Notes under the pieces: model-generated | The model's database searches: none | Told to the model about the DNA's origin: nothing | What the model saw: the letters and a program-made list of their open reading frames with translations, nothing else | Program-made: the position numbers and the translations under genes | Assembly (NCBI GenBank): GCA_028140145.1 | Contig: JAOIOC010000003.1 | Span: forward strand, 1-64,000 | Source: SAR86 cluster bacterium | GTDB lineage: Bacteria > Pseudomonadota > Gammaproteobacteria > Magnimaribacterales > AG-339-G14 | DNA: 64,000 nucleotides | Reading direction: 5' to 3' | In this document: in pieces, positions 38,523-49,149 of the stretch | How the letters are laid out: the number at the start of each line of letters is the position of its first letter | How positions within the stretch are numbered: position 1 is the first letter of the stretch

Positions 38523-39173
38523 TTAACGATTGTAAGTTAAAACGCTTTCCAAAACAGTGACCATGTTATTTGGATCAACAGGAGATTTAAAGAAGCCGTA
38601 ATATCTTCCAGATGGGCTTAATAGTGCAAGATTCATGCTGTGATCCATATCATAATCTGTTCTTTTGGAATCCACTACTGGCACAAATGGAAGTGTTAGC
38701 TGAGTTGCTAAAGTATAAATAGTTCCAATGTCCCCGCTTACACCTATAAAAGAAGAATCAAAAGATTTAGCGTATCTATCGATCAGTTCAGGAGTATCTC
38801 TGTCTGGATCAACAGAAACAATCATAAAATTGATCTTATCTCTTAATTGAATGTTTCTATCAGCAAGAAGATTTGAAGTCTTTTTCATTTTTGCCATAGT
38901 CATTGGACACATATCAGGACATGAAGCAAAACCCATGAAAACCAGGTGCCATTTCTCAAGCAAGTTTGTTTGCTTAAAAACTTCTGTCCCGGATTGAAGC
39001 CTGAATTCTGTTAGCTGCCTTGGCGCTGAGAGTTCATAAAATTTGAGTTCTTTGTATTCATCTTTGGTCAGCTCTTTGGGTGACACAATGCTGTAAACAA
39101 AAACACCGATCACCAACGAGACCAATACAAGACAAGATAGAACTGTTAAGCGAATATTTGATGTTCTAGACAT
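38523..39173 (-). CDS. SCO1/SenC copper chaperone
   Basis: FMGFASCPDMCPMTMAKM, SVDPDRDTPE, MDHSMNLALLSPSGRY. Confidence 0.93.
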   Translation of the reverse strand: MSRTSNIRLTVLSCLVLVSLVIGVFVYSIVSPKELTKDEYKELKFYELSAPRQLTEFRLQSGTEVFKQTNLLEKWHLVFMGFASCPDMCPMTMAKMKKTSNLLADRNIQLRDKINFMIVSVDPDRDTPELIDRYAKSFDSSFIGVSGDIGTIYTLATQLTLPFVPVVDSKRTDYDMDHSMNLALLSPSGRYYGFFKSPVDPNNMVTVLESVLTYNR

Positions 39174-40038
39174 AAGTTATCACCGCCCTGTCAACGATCA
39201 TCAATAAAAATATTAATGTTAAATAAATTATGGAATATAAAAATAAACTCATGGCATTATCTGCACCTATACTTTTCTTTAATTTCCAGGATTTTTGTAT
39301 AAATATTCCGCCAAGAATTACAGCTCCTATCAGATAAACATAACCAAAGTGCCCAGTAGCAAATAAAAGAAGTGATACAAGCAATAATAAAATTGAATAT
39401 AAAACTATTTGAATCTTTGTGTACTCAACACCTTTCACTACTGGCATCATCGGTATACCAGCTTTGGCGTACTCATCTTTTTTATTGATAGCCAAAGCCC
39501 AAAAATGAGGCGGCGTCCAGATAAAAATTAAGAGCACTAGTAATAAAGGTAGAGGATCTATTGTTCCTACAACGGCTGTCCAACCAAGCAATGGTGGCAT
39601 GGAACCTGCAAGTCCACCGATTACTATATTAAGAACACCGGAAAATTTTAGAATCTTGGTATAAATAAATGCATAAAAAACCCATGTTGCAAAAGTAAGA
39701 GCCCAAGTAAGGAAATTATTGAAGTAGAGTATCAAAGCTGATCCAATGAAAAGAAGAAAAATAGCAAAAAGAGTCGCTGAAAAAATGCTAATTTTTCCTG
39801 TAACAATTGGCCTTTTCCCTGTTCTTTCCATAACGGAGTCATACTTGAAATCAAGGATCTGATTTATTGCAGCTGATGAACCAGCTATGAAAGCTATTCC
39901 AATAAAACCTGTAAGTGCTTTAACAAGATTTAAGTTGAAATTGGTTGCAAGAACCATAGATGCTCCAGCAGTAATCATAAGAAGGTACAAAACACCTGGC
40001 TTCGTTAATTTAAAATATTCTGTAATAGTAAGGCTCAT
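39166..40038 (-). CDS. ctaB: Protoheme IX farnesyltransferase
   Basis: NQILDFKYDSVMERTGKRPIVTG, WTPPHFWALA. Confidence 0.96.
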   Translation of the reverse strand: MSLTITEYFKLTKPGVLYLLMITAGASMVLATNFNLNLVKALTGFIGIAFIAGSSAAINQILDFKYDSVMERTGKRPIVTGKISIFSATLFAIFLLFIGSALILYFNNFLTWALTFATWVFYAFIYTKILKFSGVLNIVIGGLAGSMPPLLGWTAVVGTIDPLPLLLVLLIFIWTPPHFWALAINKKDEYAKAGIPMMPVVKGVEYTKIQIVLYSILLLLVSLLLFATGHFGYVYLIGAVILGGIFIQKSWKLKKSIGADNAMSLFLYSIIYLTLIFLLMIVDRAVITYV

Positions 40039-41039
40039 GCGGTGCTTATTGTAGAGGATTTTAGCCTAACAAAGGATAAATACATCAATAAGAACAAAGC
40101 ACCTAGGTTATGTGCTATGGCTACATAAAGAGGAACCTGAAAGTATATATTTGATACTCCCAAAGCTAATTGAAGGCTGATCAACGAAGCAAATCCTAAT
40201 GATGTCATTCGATAATTCTCTTTATAAAAACGCCAGGATAATAAAAGGAATACTATAGAAACTGCGACAGCTCCAAGCCGATGAATAAAGTGAATTGCGA
40301 CTCTGGATTCAACATCTAATTGCCCGCCTAAATAGTCTGGGCCTATTTGTTGAAAAAAATTAAATCCTTTTGAGTAATCAGCTGGTGGCAACCATTGACC
40401 GTGACACGTTGGAAAATCTGGACAGGCCAAAGCTGCGTAGTTTGAGCTTAACCAAACGCCTAAAATTATTTGTCCAATTAAAAATGGAAAGGCCCAGTTT
40501 AGTAATGTTTTTGTTTGAGTAACTACTGAAAAGCTGACATTGAAAGTAGACCTGAGTTGAGATGATCTTAAGAAAATTAAAAAGACTAATGTGGTTGTGA
40601 AAAAACCTCCCAATAAATGAAGAGTTACAACCTGAGGCCATAATTGCAAGCTAACCGTTAAGTAACCGAACAAAGATTGTATACAGACCAATACAGTGGC
40701 AGCATAAATTAAATTATTTAGTCTTCTATCTCTAATTTTTGAAAAGATAGCCAAAAAGAAAAGACCAAATATCAATAATCCTAGTGAGCCAGCAAAATAT
40801 CTATGCACTACTTCTGGAACAGCTTTTGCCAATTCAAATTGTCTCTCTGGGAAAGTAATGTTTGCTTGTTCAATTTCTGCTTCGGTAGTTGGCATCCAAA
40901 CGTATCCATAGCAACCTGGCCAATCAGGACATCCTAATCCAGCATCAACAAGCCTTGTCCAGGCTCCTAGACCAACAACAACGAATGCTAAAAATATTCC
41001 TATCAGACTGATAATCTGAATTTTTTTAAAATTATCCAA
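40035..41039 (-). CDS. ctaA: Heme A synthase (COX15/CtaA)
   Basis: GAWTRLVDAGLGCPDWPGCYG, EVVHRYFAGSLGL, ALACPDFPTCHG. Confidence 0.95.
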   Translation of the reverse strand: MDNFKKIQIISLIGIFLAFVVVGLGAWTRLVDAGLGCPDWPGCYGYVWMPTTEAEIEQANITFPERQFELAKAVPEVVHRYFAGSLGLLIFGLFFLAIFSKIRDRRLNNLIYAATVLVCIQSLFGYLTVSLQLWPQVVTLHLLGGFFTTTLVFLIFLRSSQLRSTFNVSFSVVTQTKTLLNWAFPFLIGQIILGVWLSSNYAALACPDFPTCHGQWLPPADYSKGFNFFQQIGPDYLGGQLDVESRVAIHFIHRLGAVAVSIVFLLLSWRFYKENYRMTSLGFASLISLQLALGVSNIYFQVPLYVAIAHNLGALFLLMYLSFVRLKSSTISTA

Positions 41040-41619
41040 TTTTTGAAACCCTCAATAGTTTTTTTAAGTCTTCAAGAATTTGCTTAAAGTTTTCATTTTT
41101 ATCTTCTTTAGGACCATAAAACATGATGATATTTCCTAAAGGATCTACTATAAACAAAGATCCTTCCTCAAAAGGATTAATATTCTGGCTTTCAAATTCT
41201 TTAGCTATCAATGAGCCCTCGACATATGTAGCATGTTTAAGAGGCTTATATTTTTCCAAGATATCGTAGTCTTTATCTGACTCGCTGAGGAGAAATCTTG
41301 ATACTCGGATGCTTTCTCGATTCAAGGCTATGTTTGCTTGTCTTGCGACATAAGCTGCATCATCGCAAGTTGATGAGCAATCGCCTTTAATAAACTGGAA
41401 GATCATCCAATCTCTTTCGATGGTTTCAATGTTAAAAGGTTGATACTCATAAGTGACCCCCAGCTCACCAACATCAATCGGCGGAGACAGAAGTTGACCA
41501 TTGTTCACTCTTCCCTCTGGAAGGGATGCACCTGAGTAGTACCACACAGTGCTTGATAGAATCACCAAGATAGGGGTCAAGAAAATTAACATCGCTATAA
41601 CAAAGTTCTTCTTAATCAT
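41032..41619 (-). CDS. SCO-like membrane-anchored protein of the cox cluster
   Basis: N-terminal TM; GDCSSTCDDAAYVARQ CxxxC segment; position between surf1 and ctaA. Confidence 0.7.
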   Translation of the reverse strand: MIKKNFVIAMLIFLTPILVILSSTVWYYSGASLPEGRVNNGQLLSPPIDVGELGVTYEYQPFNIETIERDWMIFQFIKGDCSSTCDDAAYVARQANIALNRESIRVSRFLLSESDKDYDILEKYKPLKHATYVEGSLIAKEFESQNINPFEEGSLFIVDPLGNIIMFYGPKEDKNENFKQILEDLKKLLRVSKIG

Positions 41620-42316
41620 TTTTTCTAAACCCTACAAAAATAAAACCTGCCAAAGCAACCAAACTCAAGCCTAACCATTGAATTGCGTAGCCAAAATGTC
41701 TATTGGCAGATAAATAAACAGGTTGCCAAATCCTAGTGAATCCATCTAATAAAAATTCATCAAGTTCAAAGACTACAGCCGGATAGCTTGTATTCCACTT
41801 CAAGTTAATGCTATCGATATCAAAGGACTGCATTTCTAGACCACTTTCTTCCCTTTCATAAATTGAATTATCTAACGTGAAAGCTTTTTCGATTGGTCTG
41901 AAAACTCCCTGCAATAAATAATTCTGGTCTAAGGTCTTTTTTGATTCATCAAATGACTTTGACCATCCTTTAGATACTAAAAGTGACAATCCTTTATTAG
42001 ATAAAAACTCTTGATAAACAGAAAAACCACGAACTCCTTCATGGATTGCATTGTCTACTAAAACTGTCCTTTGACTGAACTTGCCTTGCATAAAAAAGGG
42101 TATGTACCATTGGCTGGGAGTAGCATATTCTAATGAAATAAATTCGGTTGGGGGCTTTGATTGCTGATTATTAATAAAACTTTCAAGCTTAGATTTTTCT
42201 AATCCCCTTTGATATTGCCAAAAACTTAAACTTAATAAAATTGGTAATATAATTGCCGTAAAAATTGTAAACTTCCAACCAGGATTAAATTTTCCAATGT
42301 TAGTAAAAATACTCAT
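41612..42316 (-). CDS. SURF1 family cytochrome oxidase biogenesis protein
   Basis: Two terminal TMs, FWQYQRGLEKSKL, VLVDNAIHEGVRGF; start trimmed. Confidence 0.88.
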   Translation of the reverse strand: MSIFTNIGKFNPGWKFTIFTAIILPILLSLSFWQYQRGLEKSKLESFINNQQSKPPTEFISLEYATPSQWYIPFFMQGKFSQRTVLVDNAIHEGVRGFSVYQEFLSNKGLSLLVSKGWSKSFDESKKTLDQNYLLQGVFRPIEKAFTLDNSIYEREESGLEMQSFDIDSINLKWNTSYPAVVFELDEFLLDGFTRIWQPVYLSANRHFGYAIQWLGLSLVALAGFIFVGFRKND

Positions 42317-42509
42317 CGTCGTTTTAATGATTGCTATGCTGATCAGCCTCTTTTCTAGCGCAGCTTTTATGATCAAAGATAAAAAAGGAGCAATGACCAG
42401 AAGTTTTATGGCTCTCAGGGTAAGGGTAGTAATTGCGGGTCTTCTTTTGTTGACCCTCGCATACGGTCTTTATAGTGGTCAAATAGTTGTTAATAGCCCT
42501 TGGGGTTAG
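42297..42509 (+). CDS. DUF2909 twin-TM protein
   Basis: LVKILIVVLMIAMLISLFSSAAFMIKD...LRVRVVIAGLLLLTLAYGLYSGQI; encoded between cox3 and surf1. Confidence 0.85.
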   Translation: MLVKILIVVLMIAMLISLFSSAAFMIKDKKGAMTRSFMALRVRVVIAGLLLLTLAYGLYSGQIVVNSPWG

Positions 42510-43408
42510 AATACGTAAACTACCAACACCAATAATATCCATACTACATCTACGAAGTGCCAGTACCAGGATCCTGCTGCAAGACCAAAGTGATCTTCCT
42601 TAGTAAAGGCTCCTCGAAATCCTCTTATGGTCATAATTGTCAAAATGATTGCTCCTAAACAAACATGAAAGCCGTGGAAACCTGTAAGAAGAAAGAAAGT
42701 AGTTCCATAAATCCCAGCACCTAGAGTCAGACCCATGTGATCATAGGCTTCGTAATACTCAAGGCCTTGTAAATAAACAAAAGTAAATCCAAGAATAAGA
42801 GTCATAACCATCCAAAACTTAAATGAAGTTCTATTGCCTTTTTTCAAAGCATGCTCAGCAATCGTTATGGTTCCGCTTGAAGTTACCAAGCAAAGAGTGT
42901 TCCAAAACGGTAACCAATGCCCTACGTTTGCAAATCCAGGAAAATTCATATTCTCTTTTGGGCCTTGAAATAAAGACTGATCCGGGGTCTGCATTACTGG
43001 CCAAGTCGCTTCGAATCCAGGCCACAACATATTCGAGATAGCCTTTTCACCTTCACCTCCAAGCCACGGCACTGCAAAAATTCTTACGTATCCTAGCGCT
43101 AAAAAGAAAGCGAAGAAAAACATGACTTCACTGAATATGAACCACTGCATGCCCATGACAAATGATCTATTCAATTGATCGCTGTACATTCCTTTGTCGT
43201 TTTCTTTTATAACTTCGCCAAACCAAAAGAAGAACACTGAAAAAATAACGGCAAAAGCAGCGATTAGGATCCAATATGAATTTGAATCAGGTTTGTCTAA
43301 ATCGTTAATAGTGTAACCAGCGCCTAATACAAAAAGCATCAAACCAAAAGCCATCCAAATTGGCAGTCTGCTGCTTGCTGGAACAAAATATGAAGATTGA
43401 TCAGACAT
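42506..43408 (-). CDS. ctaE: Cytochrome c oxidase subunit III
   Basis: FSEVMFFFAFF, GFHGFHVCLGAI, AGSWYWHFVDVVWILLV. Confidence 0.97.
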   Translation of the reverse strand: MSDQSSYFVPASSRLPIWMAFGLMLFVLGAGYTINDLDKPDSNSYWILIAAFAVIFSVFFFWFGEVIKENDKGMYSDQLNRSFVMGMQWFIFSEVMFFFAFFLALGYVRIFAVPWLGGEGEKAISNMLWPGFEATWPVMQTPDQSLFQGPKENMNFPGFANVGHWLPFWNTLCLVTSSGTITIAEHALKKGNRTSFKFWMVMTLILGFTFVYLQGLEYYEAYDHMGLTLGAGIYGTTFFLLTGFHGFHVCLGAIILTIMTIRGFRGAFTKEDHFGLAAGSWYWHFVDVVWILLVLVVYVF

Positions 43409-43410
43409 AA

Positions 43411-43950
43411 TTAATTACTCGCTTGTAATTTTATATGAGATTCAGTGATATCAAAAAGAGTATAACCAAGGGTTAACACAGGAACATCATCGGGGAGATC
43501 AGGATCAATAATAAATCTAACCGGCATGGTTAACTTTTCTCCAGGTTGTAGAAGTTGTTCCTCAAAACAGAAGCATTCAGTTTTATGAAAATATTGTGCA
43601 CCTTTTCCCGGAGATACACTCGGTATTGCCTGAGCTACCATAGGATAATCTGTAGGATTTTCAAAAGTATAATCAACTGTATAAGCTGTTCCCGTTTCTG
43701 CATCTATTGTTCTTTTCTCGGAAGTAAAATTCCAAGCCATATTTTCATTATTCTTGGTAACAAAGAGAATTTTGATTTCCCTGGAATCAAAATTTTCATC
43801 ATATTGGGTAATGGTAGGTCCAGATACTTTTCCATTTAACCCAGTGATTTCACAAAAAACATCGTAAATAGGAACCAAAGCAAAACCAAAGCAAAACATA
43901 CCTAAAACAAGACTTACTAATTTTAAGTTTGTTTTAGTAGCTGCTTTCAC
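43411..43950 (-). CDS. ctaG: Cytochrome oxidase assembly protein CtaG/Cox11
   Basis: ALVPIYDVFCEITGLNGK, YFHKTECFCFEEQLLQPGE. Confidence 0.96.
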   Translation of the reverse strand: MKAATKTNLKLVSLVLGMFCFGFALVPIYDVFCEITGLNGKVSGPTITQYDENFDSREIKILFVTKNNENMAWNFTSEKRTIDAETGTAYTVDYTFENPTDYPMVAQAIPSVSPGKGAQYFHKTECFCFEEQLLQPGEKLTMPVRFIIDPDLPDDVPVLTLGYTLFDITESHIKLQASN

Positions 43951-45530
43951 TTAACTTCTGGTGGAGTTTCAAAAGTGTGATACGGAGCTGGCGATGCAAC
44001 AGTCCACTCCAATCCTTTGGCGCCTTCCCATACTTCAGAAGTAGCCTGTTTTCCAGCAAAAATACTCTTAAGAATAATAAATAAGAAGAGGAGTTGCGTT
44101 AAACCAAAAATGAACGCACCAATAGAAATCACCATATTAAAATCTGCAAATTGAAGAGCGTAATCAGGAATTCTTCTAGGCATACCTGCTAATCCAACAA
44201 AATGCATGGGGAAGAAAGTAATGTTAACCGAAATAAAAGACATCCAAAAATGAGTTTTCCCTAAAACTTCGTCGTACATGTTACCCGTCCATTTTGGTAG
44301 CCAATAATAAACACCAGCGATTATTCCAAAAATAGCTCCGGGAACTAAAACGTAATGAAAATGCGCAACAACGAAGTAAGTATCGTGGTACTGAAAGTCA
44401 GCTGGAGCTATTGCAAGCATCAACCCTGATAATCCACCAATAGTAAACAAAGCTACAAAAGCTATCGAAAAAAGCATCGGAGTTTCAAAAGAGATAGAAC
44501 CTTTGAACATAGTCGATAACCAATTGAATACTTTCACTCCTGTTGGGATTGCAATCAACATGGTTGTGTACATGAAGAAAAGTTCACCTGCGATTGGCAT
44601 TCCAACTGTAAACATGTGATGCGCCCAAACAATGAAAGAAAGGATAGCGATTGATGCTATTGCATAAACCATTGACGTGTATCCAAAAATTGGTTTTCTT
44701 GAGAAGGTTTCAATGATGTGCGATACGATTCCAAAAGCAGGCAAAATCATTATGTAAACCTCAGGGTGACCAAAGAACCAAAAGATATGTTGGAATAACA
44801 CTGGATCTCCACCACCGGCAGCGTTGAAGAAACTGGTTCCAAAATGGATATCCATGAGCATCATAGTTACAGCCCCTGCAAGAACTGGCATTACAGCAAT
44901 TAGAAGATAAGCAGTGATCAGCCAAGTCCAAGTAAACAATGGCATCTTCATGAAAGTCATTCCAGGTGCTCTCATGTTAAGAATTGTGGTTATGATATTT
45001 ATGGATCCCATAATGGAAGATGCTCCCATGATGTGAACTGCGAAAATGAAGAAAGTTACTGTTGGCGGTGCGTAAGTTGTAGATAAAGGTGCATAGAAAG
45101 TCCAACCAAAGTTAGGACCTCCGCCTTCCATGAAAAAGGTGGAGATTAAAATTCCAAAAGCCACTGGGAGAATCCAAAAACTTAAGTTATTCATTCTCGG
45201 TAAAGCCATATCTGGAGCACCGATTTGCATAGGAATAATCCAGTTAGCCAAACCAACGAAAGCTGGCATGACCGCTCCAAAAACCATAATCAGACCATGA
45301 TTAGTCAGCATTTGATTATAAAATTCTGGAGATACTATTTGGCTTCCAGGCTCAAATAGCTCAGCTCTGATAACCATTGCCATGGCACCACCTAAAAATA
45401 ACATCAAAAAGCTAAACCAAAGGTAAAGCGTACCGATGTCTTTATGGTTAGTAGTGTATAACCATCTGGTTATACCTTTTGCTGGGCCGTGATGATGATC
45501 ATCTGAATGCGAATCTATTACTGCGCTCAT
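43947..45530 (-). CDS. ctaD: Cytochrome c oxidase subunit I
   Basis: WLYTTNHKDIGTLYLWF, HIFWFFGHPEVYIMILPAFG, HDTYFVVAHFHYVL. Confidence 0.98.
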   Translation of the reverse strand: MSAVIDSHSDDHHHGPAKGITRWLYTTNHKDIGTLYLWFSFLMLFLGGAMAMVIRAELFEPGSQIVSPEFYNQMLTNHGLIMVFGAVMPAFVGLANWIIPMQIGAPDMALPRMNNLSFWILPVAFGILISTFFMEGGGPNFGWTFYAPLSTTYAPPTVTFFIFAVHIMGASSIMGSINIITTILNMRAPGMTFMKMPLFTWTWLITAYLLIAVMPVLAGAVTMMLMDIHFGTSFFNAAGGGDPVLFQHIFWFFGHPEVYIMILPAFGIVSHIIETFSRKPIFGYTSMVYAIASIAILSFIVWAHHMFTVGMPIAGELFFMYTTMLIAIPTGVKVFNWLSTMFKGSISFETPMLFSIAFVALFTIGGLSGLMLAIAPADFQYHDTYFVVAHFHYVLVPGAIFGIIAGVYYWLPKWTGNMYDEVLGKTHFWMSFISVNITFFPMHFVGLAGMPRRIPDYALQFADFNMVISIGAFIFGLTQLLFLFIILKSIFAGKQATSEVWEGAKGLEWTVASPAPYHTFETPPEVK

Positions 45531-45544
45531 AGTCCTTCCGTATA

Positions 45545-46681
45545 TTAAAGTTTGTTATTTTTATAATCCAAAATTTCTTTTGGAATTACGATTTCTCCGT
45601 CACCGCTAGCATCGTTACCCCACGCCTTCCTCGTATAGGTTATAACGGCTGCAATGTCGACTTCAGAAAGCTGTTCGGCGTATGACTGCATAGCAGCACC
45701 TTGAACACCTTCCATTAAAATTTCTATTTGTTTAGCTTTATCATTTAGCACAAGATCGCTTCCTGCTAATGCTGGAAATACAGGAGGTAATCCTTCTCCA
45801 TTGACTTGATGACAAGCTACACAATTGGTTTGGTAAACACCTTCTCCAATTTCATAAAGTTCTTCTGTTGACCAAAGCTTTTCAGTGAGAAGTGCTTGTT
45901 GAATTTTTGCTTCTTTCTTCTCATTTACCCAAAGTTCGTAATCTTCAGGTGATACTGCTTTAACAACAACTGGCATGTAACCGTGATATTGCCCACACAG
46001 CTCAGTGCATTGACCTCTGAAAATTCCTTCTTCATCAACTTGTGTCCAAGCTGTGTTTATAAACCCAGGGATTGCATCTTGCTTTACTGCAAAATCTGGA
46101 ACCCACCATGAGTGGATTACATCGTTAGCTGTGATTAAAAATCTGATTCTTTTATTTGTTGGTATGACTAAAGGCTCGTCAACTTCCAAAAGATAGTTAT
46201 CTGATTTGGGGGCAATGTTGTTTCTTTGATCTAAATCTGTGGATAGGTTACTGAAAAAACTTACTTCGTCTTCTAGGTACTCATACTGCCACTTCCATTG
46301 ATGCCCAGTGATTAAAATATTGATATCTCCTTCTGCATCATCGTATGCACGAATCATTGTAAAGGTTGCTGGAATGGCCATGACCGCCAAAATAACTGCA
46401 AATAATACGGTCCAAGTCATTTCTAGAACTGGATGGTCATCAAACTGAGCTGGTTTATCTCCCTCTTTTTTTCTAAAAGCAACTATGAGATAAACCATAA
46501 AGCCGAGCACTAATGCTCCAATGACCACGCATATCCAGAAAATAGTCATGTGCAGATCAAAAATTTCTCTGCTGAGGGCATTAACACCCGGAGTCATATT
46601 CACGTCTCCCCAGCCAGCAAAAAGCGGAAGAGATACGCAACAGGAAATTAATGCCGCAAAAATTCTTTTAATAAGTACCAT
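45545..46681 (-). CDS. ctaC: Cytochrome c oxidase subunit II fused to a cytochrome c domain
   Basis: CuA motif FRGQCTELCGQYHGYM; C-terminal CVACHQ haem site. Confidence 0.96.
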   Translation of the reverse strand: MVLIKRIFAALISCCVSLPLFAGWGDVNMTPGVNALSREIFDLHMTIFWICVVIGALVLGFMVYLIVAFRKKEGDKPAQFDDHPVLEMTWTVLFAVILAVMAIPATFTMIRAYDDAEGDINILITGHQWKWQYEYLEDEVSFFSNLSTDLDQRNNIAPKSDNYLLEVDEPLVIPTNKRIRFLITANDVIHSWWVPDFAVKQDAIPGFINTAWTQVDEEGIFRGQCTELCGQYHGYMPVVVKAVSPEDYELWVNEKKEAKIQQALLTEKLWSTEELYEIGEGVYQTNCVACHQVNGEGLPPVFPALAGSDLVLNDKAKQIEILMEGVQGAAMQSYAEQLSEVDIAAVITYTRKAWGNDASGDGEIVIPKEILDYKNNKL

Positions 46682-46738
46682 TTAGTAATCTTTCATTAAG
46701 GTAGGCTGCGTAATTTTACTTCAAAAGTATGTGGAAAA

Positions 46739-47575
46739 CTAACGCAAAGCCAATAAATTATTGGTCTTTGGAAGTTTTCCTGTCCAAGTTTTAAATGAAG
46801 CAGCTCCCTGTTCAACGAGCATCCCCCATCCGTCTGATACTGATTGAGCTCCATTGTTTTTAGCATCAATCATAAATTGGGTATCGGTCTGAGAGTAAGC
46901 TAAATCATAGGCTAGAGCGCAATTACTATACAAAGATGGATCTATCGGTAAACTCTCATTTTCAAGGGTGGACATTGAGGTTGCGTTGATAATAAGGTCA
47001 AAAGAATGAAATTCATCCTGAATTGAATTAAAACTCGATGCTATAAGATTAGAATTTTTCCCTGAAGACTGTCTGTATAAGGATAAATCTTTAACTAGTT
47101 CTTGAGCTTTTTCAAGCGTCCTGTTCGTTATGCAAATGGTTTTGGGATTAAGATCCTGTAGACCAAAAGCAGCTCCTTTGGCTGCTCCGCCGGCTCCAAG
47201 GATTAAAATCTCCTTGCCGTAAAGATCAAATCCTAAATTTTGATTAATATCCTTTGCTAAGCCAATACAATCTGTATTATCTCCGACAATAATATCTCCC
47301 TTCTTATATAAATTATTAGAAGCGCCTATCATTTGCGCTTTTGTTGAAGAATCATTTGAAAATTTCAAAGCTAATTTTTTAAAAGGCAATGTGACGCTTA
47401 ATCCAACACCAGATTTAAAAAAATCTTTAACAAAATTTTCGAAGTCTTCCTCATCAACTAAATATTTTCCAAATGAGATTTTAATTTTTTGCTGATCAGC
47501 AAAGTGGTGATGGATCTCTGGGGATCTACTATGTCTAATGGGATTACCAACTACTCCAAATTTTAAATTCTTCAT
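46739..47575 (-). CDS. aroE: Shikimate dehydrogenase
   Basis: VVGNPIRHSRSPEIHHHF, VTLPFKK, GAGGAAKGAAF; ATGA overlap with tsaC supports start. Confidence 0.94.
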   Translation of the reverse strand: MKNLKFGVVGNPIRHSRSPEIHHHFADQQKIKISFGKYLVDEEDFENFVKDFFKSGVGLSVTLPFKKLALKFSNDSSTKAQMIGASNNLYKKGDIIVGDNTDCIGLAKDINQNLGFDLYGKEILILGAGGAAKGAAFGLQDLNPKTICITNRTLEKAQELVKDLSLYRQSSGKNSNLIASSFNSIQDEFHSFDLIINATSMSTLENESLPIDPSLYSNCALAYDLAYSQTDTQFMIDAKNNGAQSVSDGWGMLVEQGAASFKTWTGKLPKTNNLLALR

Positions 47576-48075
47576 TTTCTTATCCACTCCCCAGTTTCTA
47601 GATTTTGTATTGGAGTAGCGCCTCCAAAATTGCCTATCTCTCCCTTAATGAGCGTTACCTCATTTCCAAAAATCTTTGTTACTTCGTCTGCTGACATAGC
47701 AGGTGGGTCGTCAGAAATATTTGCTGATGTGCTAGTCAGCACTTTGCCAATTTTTTTTGTCAGTTTTATCACTTCAGGATGAGAACTATGACGGAGGGCA
47801 ACCAAATCAGAATTTCCTTTAATCCATTCTGGGACATTTTCATTTGCTCTAACAAGCCAGGTGTGAGGGCCAGGCCATGGCTTTTTAAGTTTTTCTATAT
47901 CTTGTTTATCAAGGTGATTTATATATTTTTCAAAATGCCCAAAAACTCCACTTATTAGTATTAAGCCTTTGTCTATTGATCTTTTTTTTAACTCGCAAAG
48001 TTTAAAGACATCCTTTTTTGAGTCAGGATCACACCCTAGCCCATAAACTCCCTCGCATGGATAGGCATAGATCAT
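47572..48075 (-). CDS. tsaC: L-threonylcarbamoyladenylate synthase (TsaC/Sua5)
   Basis: YPCEGVYGLGCDP, PWPGPHTWLV, LTSTSANIS. Confidence 0.93.
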   Translation of the reverse strand: MIYAYPCEGVYGLGCDPDSKKDVFKLCELKKRSIDKGLILISGVFGHFEKYINHLDKQDIEKLKKPWPGPHTWLVRANENVPEWIKGNSDLVALRHSSHPEVIKLTKKIGKVLTSTSANISDDPPAMSADEVTKIFGNEVTLIKGEIGNFGGATPIQNLETGEWIRK

Positions 48076-48087
48076 TTTAAGATTGCT

Positions 48088-48564
48088 TTATTGATCCTCT
48101 AATAAGATTCTTTTTTGTTCTTCTCTTTGATCAGCTATTTTTTTAGCCAACTCCTTATCTCCGGTTCCTAGCATTTGGGCAGCTAAATGGCCTGCGTTTA
48201 CTGCTCCTGCCTTTCCTATGGCTACAGTTGCAACTGGAACTCCTCTAGGCATTTGAACGGTTGAGAAAAGAGCATCCAAGCCATTTAAAGGTCCGCCATC
48301 CCCTGGAATTCCAATGACAGGTAGAGTCGTATGAGCAGCAATATTTCCTGATAGATGTGCTGCCAACCCAGCAATTCCTACGAAAACTTTGGTGCCGTCC
48401 TTGATGGTATTTTCTATAAACTCTTTAAGGGCCTCCGGAGTTCTGTGAGCGCTCAATACTTTAATCACTGAACCAATTCCATAACCATCCAATACTTCTT
48501 TTGTTGCTTCTGCCAAAGCCATATCAGACTTTGATCCCATCACAATTGCTACGCTATTAGTCAT
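48088..48564 (-). CDS. purE: 5-(carboxyamino)imidazole ribonucleotide mutase
   Basis: VAIVMGSKSDMALA, SAHRTPE, GIAGLAAHLSG. Confidence 0.97.
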   Translation of the reverse strand: MTNSVAIVMGSKSDMALAEATKEVLDGYGIGSVIKVLSAHRTPEALKEFIENTIKDGTKVFVGIAGLAAHLSGNIAAHTTLPVIGIPGDGGPLNGLDALFSTVQMPRGVPVATVAIGKAGAVNAGHLAAQMLGTGDKELAKKIADQREEQKRILLEDQ

Positions 48565-48630
48565 AATTTCTAAGATATTTAGTTTTTGTTAATTACCCAC
48601 ATATAATATATGTAAAGTAAATTTATAAAA

Positions 48631-49146
48631 ATGAAATTATTGAAGATTTTAGAATTTCCTGATCCTAGACTCAGAACAAAAGCAAAGCCTGTAAAGGAAG
48701 TTACTAATGTCCATAGAGAACTAATCGACAACATGATTCACACCATGTACGAAAGCAAGGGTATTGGTCTTGCTGCTACACAAGTGGATTTTCATGAAAG
48801 GATCTTGGTTATTGATATAAGCGAAGAAAGAGATGATCCTCAAGTATTTATCAATCCTGAGGTAGAAATTCTCAATAAAGATGAAAAGTCCGGCTATGAG
48901 GAAGGTTGCTTATCTGTACCGGGCTTTTATGAAGAAATAATTAGACCTGAAAAAATCAAAGTCACCTACTTGGATAGAGATGGCAAGAAGCAAACTCTTA
49001 TGCCTGAAGGTTTACTAGCTGTTGTCATCCAGCATGAAATGGATCATTTAGAGGGAATCCTCATGGTTGACTACATATCAAACATTAAAAGACAAAGAAT
49101 AAAACAAAAACTCCAGAAATCTGCTAAAGAAAAATTAGCCTCCTGA
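48631..49146 (+). CDS. def: Peptide deformylase
   Basis: [26 protein letters not shown]. Confidence 0.98.
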   Translation: MKLLKILEFPDPRLRTKAKPVKEVTNVHRELIDNMIHTMYESKGIGLAATQVDFHERILVIDISEERDDPQVFINPEVEILNKDEKSGYEEGCLSVPGFYEEIIRPEKIKVTYLDRDGKKQTLMPEGLLAVVIQHEMDHLEGILMVDYISNIKRQRIKQKLQKSAKEKLAS

Positions 49147-49149
49147 TAA

